Part shown: one piece after another, positions 33,320-40,910 of the stretch | How positions within the stretch are numbered: position 1 is the first letter of the stretch | Layout: each line of letters starts with the position of its first letter | Assembly: GCF_030519475.1 (NCBI RefSeq) | Contig: NZ_JAUMKD010000006.1 | Location: 1 to 64,000, forward strand | Origin: Micromonospora sp. C28SCA-DRY-2 | Lineage (GTDB): Bacteria; Actinomycetota; Actinomycetes; Mycobacteriales; Micromonosporaceae | Reading direction: 5' to 3' | Length of the DNA stretch: 64,000 bases | Translations under genes and position numbers: made by a program | The notes under the pieces: model-generated | Databases searched by the model: none | What the model saw: only the letters and a program-made list of their open reading frames with translations | What the model was told of the DNA's origin: nothing

Positions 33320-34408
33320 ATGAGCACGCACACCGAGCACCAGGCCCAGCAGGGCCGGGAACCGCTCGACGTGAACACCCCCGGGCTGACCCGTTTCGAC
33401 ATCGTGCGGGAGGGCGCGCGGCGGGACGACATCGAGATCGTCCACTACGAGCCGCAGGTCGTCCCGGGCAGCAAGGCCGAGCGCCGGCTGACCCGTACCG
33501 TCGCGGCGATGTTCCTGCTCACCGGTCTGGCCGCGACCGCGTTCCTGATCATCTACATCTGGTGGCCGTGGGAGTACGCGCCGGGCCGCGGCGGGGACAA
33601 GTGGTACACCCCGCTGCTCGGCGTCACCCTGGGCGTGGCCCTGCTCGGCATCGGCTTCGGCATCCTGACCTGGGGCAAGAAGCTGCTGCCCAAGGAGGTC
33701 TCGATCCAGGACCGGCACGAGGGCGCGGTGTCCGCGGACGACCGCACCATCACCGGCCAGACCATGCTCTACATGGCCGACGAGCTGGGCGTGAAGCGCC
33801 GGCCGCTGCTCGGCATCTCGCTGCTGGCCGGCCTCGCGCCGGTCGGCGCGGTCGTCGCGGCGCCGCTGGTCGGCGGTCTGATCTCCGACCCGCACAAGAA
33901 CAACCAGATGTTCACCACCGGGTTCGCCCCGGCCGAGGGCGGCCAGAAGATCCGGCTGGTCCGCGAGGACGGCCGGCCGGTCCGCCCGGCGGACATCAGC
34001 GCCGGCGGCCAGCTCACCGTGTTCCCCGGCATCGAGCACGGCGTGAGCAACCGGCACGCCGACTCGCCGACCCTGCTGATCCACCTGCGGGACTCGGACG
34101 CCCAGGAGTCGCGCCGCAACAACGAGCGCGAGGGCCACGGCGACTACATGTGGGGCAACTACGCCGCGTTCTCCAAGATCTGCACGCACGCCGGTTGCCC
34201 GGCGAGCCTGTACGAGCAGCAGACCAACCGTCTGCTCTGCCCGTGCCACCAGTCGCAGTTCCTCATCACCGACAACGCCCGGCCCATCTTCGGTCCGGCC
34301 AGCCGGCGGCTGCCGCAGTTGCCGATCGAGGTGGACGCCGAGGGCTACTTCGTGGCGAAGTCCGACTACACCGAGACCGTCGGGCCCGACTTCTGGGAGC
34401 GGCCGTGA
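33320..34408 (+). CDS. qcrA: Rieske iron-sulfur subunit of the bc1 complex
   Basis: 362 residues. Three N-terminal membrane helices (actinobacterial form) near residues 58-80, 98-118 and 158-180 precede the Rieske domain. The [2Fe-2S] ligands are in CTHAGCP (near 294) and CPCHQSQF (near 314). The long head and insertion are normal for this clade. The stop codon overlaps the qcrB GTG start. It is the first electron acceptor from menaquinol. Confidence 0.96.
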   Translation: MSTHTEHQAQQGREPLDVNTPGLTRFDIVREGARRDDIEIVHYEPQVVPGSKAERRLTRTVAAMFLLTGLAATAFLIIYIWWPWEYAPGRGGDKWYTPLLGVTLGVALLGIGFGILTWGKKLLPKEVSIQDRHEGAVSADDRTITGQTMLYMADELGVKRRPLLGISLLAGLAPVGAVVAAPLVGGLISDPHKNNQMFTTGFAPAEGGQKIRLVREDGRPVRPADISAGGQLTVFPGIEHGVSNRHADSPTLLIHLRDSDAQESRRNNEREGHGDYMWGNYAAFSKICTHAGCPASLYEQQTNRLLCPCHQSQFLITDNARPIFGPASRRLPQLPIEVDAEGYFVAKSDYTETVGPDFWERP

Positions 34409-36039
34409 AGCGCCGAAAGTTTGACATGGCGGCGGTGCCGGGCAAGACCGCCGCGGGACTGGACGACCGGTTCCAGGCGGCCACCCCGCTGCGCCGGTTG
34501 CTGAACAAGGTCTTCCCGGACCACTGGTCCTTCCTGCTCGGCGAGATCGCGCTCTTCTCGTTCATCGTCCTGCTGCTCACCGGGGTCTTCCTGACCTTCT
34601 TCTTCGAGCCGGCGATGACCGAGGTGGTCTACAACGGCAGCTACGCCCCGCTGCGGGGCACGCCGATGTCGGCCGCGTACGCCTCCAGCCTGGACATCTC
34701 GTTCGACGTCCGGGGCGGCCTGATCATGCGGCAGATGCACCACTGGGCGGCGCTGCTGTTCATGGCCGCGATCGTGGTGCACATGCTCCGGGTCTTCTTC
34801 ACCGGCGCGTTCCGCAAGCCGCGGGAGACGAACTGGATCATCGGCTCGCTGCTGTTCTGGGTCGGCTTCCTGGCCGGCTTCACCGGCTACTCGCTGCCGG
34901 ACGACGGCCTCTCCGGCACCGGTCTGCGGATCGCCTCGGCGATCATGCTCTCCATCCCGGTGATCGGCTCCTGGGTCACCTCGTCGATCTTCGGCGGGGA
35001 GTTCCCCGGCACGATCATCATCAGCCGGTTCTTCATCGCCCACGTGCTGCTCATCCCGGGTCTGCTGGTCGCGCTGATCAGCGTCCACCTGGGTCTGGTG
35101 TTCAAGCAGAAGCACACCCAGTGGCCCGGCCCCGGCCGGACCAACGGCAACGTGGTCGGCGAGCGGATGTTCCCGCGCTACGCGCTCAAGCAGGGCGGCT
35201 TCTTCATGGTCGTCTTCGGCGTGATCGCGCTGATGGGCGGCCTGTTCCAGATCAACCCGATCTGGCTGTTCGGCCCGTACGAGGCGTGGGTGGTCTCGGC
35301 GGCCAGCCAGCCCGACTGGTACGTGATGTTCCTCGACGGCTCGACCCGACTGATGCCGGCGTGGGAGATCCCCATCCCGATCGGCGACGGGTACGTGATC
35401 CCGCCGCTGTTCTGGCCGACGGTGGTGCTGCCCGGCATCCTGGTGGCCCTCTCCACGCTCTACCCGTTCCTGGAGGCGCGGCACCTCAAGGACTACCGGA
35501 GCCACAACCTGCTCCAGCGGCCCCGTGACGTGCCGGCCCGGACCGCGGTGGGCGCGATGGCGGTGGCCTTCTACGTCGTGCTGACGCTCTCCGGCGCCAA
35601 CGACGTGATCGCTGACAAGTTCCAGATCAGCCTGAACGCGATGACCTGGGCGGGCCGGATCGGTCTGCTGGTGCTGCCGCCGCTGGCCTACTACGTCACC
35701 TACCGGCTCTGCCTCGGTCTGCAGCAGCACGACCGCGAGGTGCTCGCCCACGGTGTCGAGACCGGCATCATCCGGCGACTGCCGGACGGCCGGTTCGTCG
35801 AGGTGCACCAGCCGCTCAGCGCGGCCCAGGGGCACGACGGCGAGGCGCACGGCGAGTTGGAGTACGCCGGCTGGGTGGTGCCGAAGAAGATGAACCGGCT
35901 CGGCGCGCTCGGCCCGGCCATCCGGGGCTTCTTCTACCCGATCGAGAAGCCGGCCGAGGCGCCGGTGTCGCCGGGTCACCCGCCGGTCGAGGCCCGACCG
36001 GAGCGGGAGGAGATCGGCAGCGGCGAGCGTCGCGGCTGA
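34405..36039 (+). CDS. qcrB: cytochrome b subunit of the bc1 complex
   Basis: 544 residues. Heme ligand His lie in RQMHHWAALLFMAAIVVHMLR and in the segment FIAHVLLIPGLLVALISVHL. The GYSLPDDGLSGTGLR and PVIGSW segments form part of the quinol site. The ~120-residue cytosolic C-terminal extension is typical of actinobacteria; here it ends Pro/Glu/Arg-rich. The GTG start overlaps qcrA (GTGA). A terminator at 36056 closes the operon. Confidence 0.96.
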   Translation: MKRRKFDMAAVPGKTAAGLDDRFQAATPLRRLLNKVFPDHWSFLLGEIALFSFIVLLLTGVFLTFFFEPAMTEVVYNGSYAPLRGTPMSAAYASSLDISFDVRGGLIMRQMHHWAALLFMAAIVVHMLRVFFTGAFRKPRETNWIIGSLLFWVGFLAGFTGYSLPDDGLSGTGLRIASAIMLSIPVIGSWVTSSIFGGEFPGTIIISRFFIAHVLLIPGLLVALISVHLGLVFKQKHTQWPGPGRTNGNVVGERMFPRYALKQGGFFMVVFGVIALMGGLFQINPIWLFGPYEAWVVSAASQPDWYVMFLDGSTRLMPAWEIPIPIGDGYVIPPLFWPTVVLPGILVALSTLYPFLEARHLKDYRSHNLLQRPRDVPARTAVGAMAVAFYVVLTLSGANDVIADKFQISLNAMTWAGRIGLLVLPPLAYYVTYRLCLGLQQHDREVLAHGVETGIIRRLPDGRFVEVHQPLSAAQGHDGEAHGELEYAGWVVPKKMNRLGALGPAIRGFFYPIEKPAEAPVSPGHPPVEARPEREEIGSGERRG

Positions 36040-36055
36040 CCGCCTGAGACACCCC

Positions 36056-36094
36056 GACGTGGCGCCCCCGGAGTCCTCCGGTGGGCGCCACGTC
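36056..36094 (+). terminator. hairpin terminator after qcrB
   Basis: Perfect 12-bp outer stem (36056-36067 with 36083-36094) plus an inner CCGGA/TCCGG stem, followed by a short T-run. Confidence 0.85.
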
Positions 36095-36181
36095 CGTTTC
36101 CGCCCCGCCTGCCGGGGGAGCGGTCGGACCGTGACGTCCTGAGCGGGTACGACGGCGCCGGTCCCGGCGGGCGGATCGCAG

Positions 36182-36205
36182 GAATAACCCCGGTCAGTCG
36201 GGTAT
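36182..36205 (+). promoter_or_regulatory. alternative-sigma (SigB/SigF-like) promoter candidate
   Basis: GAAT at 36182-36185 and GGGTAT at 36200-36205, 14 bases apart, fit the GNNT-N14-16-GGGTAY pattern of actinobacterial general-stress sigma factors. The DUF4142 start is 33 bases downstream, behind a G-rich ribosome site. Confidence 0.45.
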
Positions 36206-36237
36206 CCGTGCGGTCCAACGTCTCAAGGGGGGGAAGC

Positions 36238-36909
36238 ATGTTGGGTATCAAACGCCTCGGCCTGCTGGCCGCGCTGGTGCTGGTGGGGCTGGCACCCGCC
36301 GCGGCGGCCCAGGCGGCGGCGCAGCCGTCGACGCAGGACACCCAGTATCTGCAGGCGATCCACCAGGTCAACCTGTTCGAGATCACCACCGGTGACCTGG
36401 CCCAGCAGAAGGGCCAGAACCAGCGGGTGAAGGACCTGGGCGAGATGTTCAAGACGGATCACACCCAGCTGGACCAGACGGTGCAGCAGACCGCGTCCCA
36501 GCTCGGTGTGCAACTGCCCGCCGAGCCCACGACCGACCAGCAGGCCGTCATCGACCAGCTGAACAACGCCAGCGGCGAGGAGTTCGACCGGCTCTGGGTG
36601 ACCAGCCAGCTGGCCGGCCACGTCCAGGCCATCCAGGCCACCCAGACGGAGATCTCGCAGGGCACCGAGCAGTCGGTGGTCCAGCTGGCGCAGACGGCGC
36701 TGCCGGCGCTCCAGGCGCACTACGACGAGCTGGTGCAGCTGGCCGAGCAGCTGGGCATCCCGGTGCCGCAGGCCACCGCCACCGGCACGCCGAGCCCGGG
36801 CGGCACGCCGGCTCCGGGCGGCACCACCGAGACCCCGGCTCCGGGCGGCACCACCGAGTCGCCGGCCCCGGGTGGCACCACCGAGACGCCGGTTCCGAGC
36901 GAGAGCTGA
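36238..36909 (+). CDS. secreted DUF4142 protein
   Basis: 223 residues. A signal peptide (LGLLAALVLVGLAPAAAAQA) is followed by a helical DUF4142 domain (residues ~35-180, ferritin-like bundle) with QAIHQVNLFEITTGDLA and MFKTDHTQLDQTVQQ. The tail carries four PGGT-type repeats (APGGTTET) resembling a wall or linker segment. DUF4142 proteins are exported and of unknown function, often stress-induced. The strong AAGGGGGGGAA ribosome site sits before the ATG. Confidence 0.85.
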   Translation: MLGIKRLGLLAALVLVGLAPAAAAQAAAQPSTQDTQYLQAIHQVNLFEITTGDLAQQKGQNQRVKDLGEMFKTDHTQLDQTVQQTASQLGVQLPAEPTTDQQAVIDQLNNASGEEFDRLWVTSQLAGHVQAIQATQTEISQGTEQSVVQLAQTALPALQAHYDELVQLAEQLGIPVPQATATGTPSPGGTPAPGGTTETPAPGGTTESPAPGGTTETPVPSES

Positions 36910-36922
36910 CGTCGGACGACGG

Positions 36923-36952
36923 CCGGCCCATCCCCTCCCGGGGGTGGGCCGG
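36923..36952. terminator. bidirectional hairpin terminator
   Basis: 13-bp stem (36923-36935 with 36940-36952, one G-U) and a 4-base loop between the convergent DUF4142 and Lrp-type genes. Confidence 0.8.
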
Positions 36953-36969
36953 TCGCCGCCTGTCCGGGC

Positions 36970-37257
36970 TCAGTCGGCGTTGGCCAGGCCGATCGCGAAC
37001 GCCTCCTCCAGATCGTGCTGGGAGTACGCCCGGAAGGCGATGTGCGACTCGGTGTTGAGCACGCCCGGCACCTTGGAGATGCGCCCGGCGATGACCTGCT
37101 CGATCTGGTCGAACTCGCGCACCCGGACCATGGCGATCAGGTCGACGTGGCCGGCCACCGAGTAGACCTCGCTGACGCCGGGCAGGTCGGCCAGGGCCTC
37201 GGCCACCTCGGGGATCGAGTCGGTGGCGCAGTCGATCAGCACGATCGCGGTGATCAC
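36970..37257 (-). CDS. stand-alone Lrp/AsnC ligand-binding (RAM) domain protein
   Basis: 95 residues, only the RAM domain of the Lrp/AsnC family without a DNA-binding helix-turn-helix. Strands MITAIVLIDCA, VSEVYSVAGHVDLIAMVRV and ESHIAFRAYSQHD follow the family pattern. It likely forms oligomers and binds an amino acid or partners a full Lrp protein. GTG start with GGAGAA upstream; TAGCAT at 37293-37298 is a -10 candidate. Similar genes occur near trpD in Streptomyces. Confidence 0.88.
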   Translation of the reverse strand: MITAIVLIDCATDSIPEVAEALADLPGVSEVYSVAGHVDLIAMVRVREFDQIEQVIAGRISKVPGVLNTESHIAFRAYSQHDLEEAFAIGLANAD

Positions 37258-37369
37258 GGGACATTTCTCCGTTCGTCGACGTCGTCGCTCATGCTAGTGC
37301 GGTGGCTCGTGATCGGATGACGGTCCGCCGGTCTGGCCCCGGCGATCCGACCCGCCCCTGGCCGGCAGG

Positions 37370-38236
37370 TCACCGGCTCGGGGGTGTTGCCGGGACGGTG
37401 AGCTCGGGGGTGGCGCGGATGGCGTCGCGGAGTCGTTCGCCGGCCGCCACCCGGGCGTCGGGCCAGACCACGACGCGCTCGACGTCGCCGAGCACGCTCG
37501 CCCCGGCGCCGATCACCGACCGGTGGCACCGGCCGGTCACCGTGGCCGTCGGGTCGACCAGGCTGCCGGCTCCGGCGGCGTGCAGGTTGGCCGCGAGGTA
37601 GTCCGCCGGGGTGCCGGTGTCGTAGAAGGTGCCGGCGTACGGCACCACGGTCAGCGCCCCGGCCGCCTCCGCCGGCCGCCACACCGCCCGGACCAGGTCG
37701 CCGAACTCCGCCGGCAGGTCCCGCACCAGCCGCCACGGCAGCAGCGAGAAACCGGTGAACGCGTGGCCGTCGAAGGTGCCGGGGGCCGCCGGGTCCGCGG
37801 CGGGCTGACCGAGCAGGCGTACGCTCTCGCCGTCCCAGCCGTGCAGCAGCGCGGCGACGTCCGGCCCCGGCGCGGCGGCCGGGTCGTGCAGGTAGGCGTC
37901 GGCGTTGCCGACCAGCACCCCGCGCCCGGCGATCCAGTCCCGCAGGTTGCCGACGCCGCCGGCGGTGCCCAACGGATCGCCCGGCTCGACCGAGACGTGG
38001 GCCCGGTCGCCCACGTGCGCGACCACCTGGTCGCCGAGGTAGCAGGCGTTGACCGCTACCCGGTCCGGCCCGGTCAGGCCGAGCCCGGCCAGCCGGGCCA
38101 GCGCGCGGTCGAGCAGCGGTACGTTGCCCACCGGGCAGAGCGCCTTGGGCACCCGCTCGGTCAGCGGCCGCAGCCGGGTGCCCTCGCCGGCGGCGAGCAC
38201 CACGGCGCAGACGTCGGGCCGGGCCGGCCCGGTCAC
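37370..38236 (-). CDS. sugar nucleotidyltransferase (NTP_transferase family)
   Basis: 288 residues. The nucleotide-binding signature LAAGEGTRLRPLT and PKAL (near residues 14-32) identify a sugar-phosphate nucleotidyltransferase, like GlmU-N, RmlA or mannose-1-phosphate guanylyltransferase. EPGDPLGTAGG and VGNADAYLHD contribute substrate and metal binding. The C-terminus has a single short hexapeptide-like stretch (VDPTATVTGRCHRSVIGAGA). The sugar and nucleotide cannot be told. GTG start; the Nudix gene is upstream on the same strand, with repeats between them. Confidence 0.85.
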   Translation of the reverse strand: MTGPARPDVCAVVLAAGEGTRLRPLTERVPKALCPVGNVPLLDRALARLAGLGLTGPDRVAVNACYLGDQVVAHVGDRAHVSVEPGDPLGTAGGVGNLRDWIAGRGVLVGNADAYLHDPAAAPGPDVAALLHGWDGESVRLLGQPAADPAAPGTFDGHAFTGFSLLPWRLVRDLPAEFGDLVRAVWRPAEAAGALTVVPYAGTFYDTGTPADYLAANLHAAGAGSLVDPTATVTGRCHRSVIGAGASVLGDVERVVVWPDARVAAGERLRDAIRATPELTVPATPPSR

Positions 38237-38381
38237 GCCGGCGCTCCGCGTGGTTCCGTGCCGGCGCGTGCGGTCGCGGCGGCGAGCGTGCTCACGCCGG
38301 CACTCCGCGTCGTTGCGCGCCGGAGGCGTGGCGCCCCGGCGTGGGGCCCGACCGACCCGCTCACGCCGGGGTTCCGCCGCG
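38233..38381. repeat. imperfect direct repeats between two minus-strand genes
   Basis: A 23-base sequence beginning TCACGCCGGC occurs at 38233-38255 and, with two changes, at 38292-38314; a weaker third copy starts at 38361. The first contains the nucleotidyltransferase start codon. Confidence 0.55.
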
Positions 38382-38390
38382 CGCGGTGGT

Positions 38391-38933
38391 TCACGGTGTG
38401 GTGTCCGGGACCGGTGGTGGGAACTGGCCGGCCAGCGGGCCGATGTCGTAGTAGGCGAGCAGGCGCGCCGTCGGCCAGGTCAGCCGGGGCAGGTCGTCCA
38501 GCGGGTGCCAGGCCGCCTCGAAGACCTCCGCGCCGTCGACCTTCAGCTCCGTGGTCGACGCCGGCACCTCGGCGGTGAACACCACGTCCACCCAGCCCTT
38601 GGCGTGCACCACGGCGTTCGGCACGGCCGGCTGGAGCTGCCGGGGCGAGAGCCGGATCCCGGACTCCTCGAACAGCTCCCGGGCGGCGCCGACCACCGGC
38701 GCCTCGCCGCGTTGCAGCAGCCCGGCCGGGAGGGTCCAGCCGTTGCCGGGCGGCTGGCGCAGCAGCAGCAACCGGCCCACCCCCTCGGCCTCGGCGTCGC
38801 GGACCAGGGTCACCGCGCCGACGATGTACTTCGGCACGGCCAGCCGGACCAGGCGGCGCCGCAGCGGCAGCGGCAACCGGTAGAAGACCTGGTAGGCGAC
38901 GGCTCGTCCGGTGGCGCGCGAGCGGGGGATCAT
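38391..38933 (-). CDS. Nudix hydrolase
   Basis: 180 residues. The Nudix box GLLQRGEAPVVGAARELFEESGI, spanning about residues 71-93, has the REL-FEE-SG core with the metal-binding Glu residues. A ~35-residue basic N-terminal part precedes KYIVGAVTLVRD. It hydrolyses a nucleoside-diphosphate-linked compound; the substrate is unknown. The ATG is 6 bases after TAGCCT (leaderless). Confidence 0.9.
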   Translation of the reverse strand: MIPRSRATGRAVAYQVFYRLPLPLRRRLVRLAVPKYIVGAVTLVRDAEAEGVGRLLLLRQPPGNGWTLPAGLLQRGEAPVVGAARELFEESGIRLSPRQLQPAVPNAVVHAKGWVDVVFTAEVPASTTELKVDGAEVFEAAWHPLDDLPRLTWPTARLLAYYDIGPLAGQFPPPVPDTTP

Positions 38934-38939
38934 GGGTCC

Positions 38940-38945
38940 AGGCTA
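38940..38945 (-). promoter_or_regulatory. -10 box for leaderless Nudix transcript
   Basis: TAGCCT on the minus strand with a 6-base gap to the ATG at 38933. Confidence 0.5.
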
Positions 38946-38986
38946 GTGGCCACGAGGACGGCTCGCGCTCCCCGGGCCCCGCCCGG

Positions 38987-40780
38987 TCACTGCCGGTGGT
39001 CCACCAGGTCGATGAGCTGGCGTACCACGGCGTCCGGCTCGATCACCCGGTCGAAGACCGCGACCAGCATGGTCTCCAGGTCGGGGTAGCCGAGTTCCTC
39101 GGAGAGCCGCAGCAGCGGCAGGTCGCTGGCCAGCCCCCGGTTGTGCTGGCGCAGCGCGAGCCCGATGGTGGCCCGGCCGAGCCGGACCTTGTCGCTGATC
39201 GTGATGCCCGGTTCGGAGTGCTCGGCGAACCACCGGTTGATCTGCATCTGCGCGTGCGGCGACTTCACGAACCCGAGCCACTCCCGGCGCGGGCCGCGCG
39301 GTGCGGCGTCGCTGCCGGCCCCGCCCTCCGCGTCGGTCTCGGTGAAGATCTCCACCACGTCCCCCTCGGCCAGCTGCGAGGAGAGCGGGGCCAGCCGGCC
39401 GTTGATCCGCGCCGCCAGGCAGTGGTCGCCGCGCTCGGCCCCCAGCTCGTAGGCCAGGTCGACCGGGGTGGCGCCGGCCGGCAGCACGACCTGCCGCCCG
39501 TCGGCGACCACCTGGATCTGGGTCTCGGCCAGGTCGCAGCGCAGCGACTGGAGGAACTGCGCCGGGTCGGCGGCGTCCTGCTCCCAGTCGAGCACCCGGC
39601 GCAGCCAGTCGAGCTGCTCGGCCTTGGCCGCCGCCGCGCCGCCGCCGGAGCGGGGGAAGCGGAAGTCGGCGGCGATGCCGTACTCGGCCTTGCGGTGCAT
39701 CTCCTCGGTGCGGATCAGCACCTCCACCGTGCGGTTCTCCGGGCCGCAGACGCTGGTGTGCAGCGAGCGGTAGAGGTTGTTCTTCGGCGAGGCGATGAAG
39801 TCCTTGAACCGGCCCGGGACGGGCCGCCAGACGCCGTGGATGGCGCCCAGCGCGGCGTAGCAGTCGGTGGCCGGACCGTCCACCACCACCGCGATCCGGG
39901 GCAGGTCGTACGGGGTGTCGTGGCCGCCGGCCACGGTGTCCTTCCAGATCGAGTAGAGGTGCCTCGGGCGCGGGGTCACCTCCGCGTCGACCCGGTTGCG
40001 GCGCAGCGCCACCCGGGCCCGGGCGACCACCTGCTCGAGGTAGGCGTCCCAGCCGGGGCGCTCCCGCACGTGCCGGGAGATCCGGTCGTGCTCCTCCGGC
40101 TTGAGGTGCAGCAGCACCACGTCGTCCAGCTCGCGTTTCAAGGTCTGGATGCCGAGCCGGTCGCAGAGCGGAACGAGCACCTCCTGGGTGGCCCGGGCGA
40201 TCCGCTCCCGGGAGGCGGCCGAGCGTACGCCCAGGGTGCGCATGTTGTGCAGGCGGTCGGCCAGCTTGATGATCAGCACCCGGACGTCCTTGCCAGCCGC
40301 GATGATCATCTTGCGGATTGTCTCGGCCTCGGCCGCCTTGCCGTAGAACGCCTTGTCGAACTTGGTCACCCCGTCGACCAGGTGGGCCACCTCCCGGCCG
40401 AAGTCCTCGGCGAGCGCCTGGAGGGTGTAGCGGGTGTCCTCCACGGTGTCGTGCAGCAGGGCCGCGACCAGGGTGATGGTGTCCATGCCGAGCTCGGCGC
40501 AGATCTGCGCGACCGCGAGCGGGTGGGTGATGTAGGGCTCGCCGCTCTTGCGGAACTGGCCGCGGTGCATGTTCTCGGCGATGGTGTAGGCCCGGCGCAG
40601 CACGGCGGGGTCGGTGCCGGCGTGGATGGCCCGGTGGGCGCGGATCAGGCGGCCGACCGGATCGGACTCGGTGGTGGGCCAGGTCAGCAGCGACCGCAGC
40701 CGTCGGGCCAGGGGCAGCTCGCCCGGCTGGGTCGGAAGCGCGCCCCCCAGGGCGGCGCCGTGTCCGGCGTCGACGTCCAC
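38987..40780 (-). CDS. RelA/SpoT homologue lacking the ACT domain
   Basis: 597 residues from the GTG behind a GAGGAGG ribosome site. The HD hydrolase domain is intact (FRKSGEPYITHP, LLHDTVEDT, KLADRLHNMRTLG). The synthetase domain is recognisable (RFKDFIASPKNNLYRSLHT, VEVLIRT), but the usual YDLIAVRV motif reads YDLPRIAVVV: the Asp stays while the Arg is lost. A TGS domain follows (LPAGATPVDLAYELGA). After TGS there is a short helical tail (LRQHNRGLASDLPLL) but no ACT domain; Rel proteins usually reach 720-850 residues. It should hydrolyse (p)ppGpp; its synthetic activity is doubtful. It is probably a second RSH enzyme beside the main Rel. Confidence 0.88.
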   Translation of the reverse strand: MDVDAGHGAALGGALPTQPGELPLARRLRSLLTWPTTESDPVGRLIRAHRAIHAGTDPAVLRRAYTIAENMHRGQFRKSGEPYITHPLAVAQICAELGMDTITLVAALLHDTVEDTRYTLQALAEDFGREVAHLVDGVTKFDKAFYGKAAEAETIRKMIIAAGKDVRVLIIKLADRLHNMRTLGVRSAASRERIARATQEVLVPLCDRLGIQTLKRELDDVVLLHLKPEEHDRISRHVRERPGWDAYLEQVVARARVALRRNRVDAEVTPRPRHLYSIWKDTVAGGHDTPYDLPRIAVVVDGPATDCYAALGAIHGVWRPVPGRFKDFIASPKNNLYRSLHTSVCGPENRTVEVLIRTEEMHRKAEYGIAADFRFPRSGGGAAAAKAEQLDWLRRVLDWEQDAADPAQFLQSLRCDLAETQIQVVADGRQVVLPAGATPVDLAYELGAERGDHCLAARINGRLAPLSSQLAEGDVVEIFTETDAEGGAGSDAAPRGPRREWLGFVKSPHAQMQINRWFAEHSEPGITISDKVRLGRATIGLALRQHNRGLASDLPLLRLSEELGYPDLETMLVAVFDRVIEPDAVVRQLIDLVDHRQ

Positions 40781-40910
40781 GAGGGACACCTCCTCACCCC
40801 GGCTCCACGGCCGCCGCGGTTGCGGCAACCGGGAGCAGGCCCACGAAACGGGCAGGACTGCACTTCTCTAACAGCCTAAGTGAGTCGACGTAGTCCGATC
40901 GGTCACTTGC

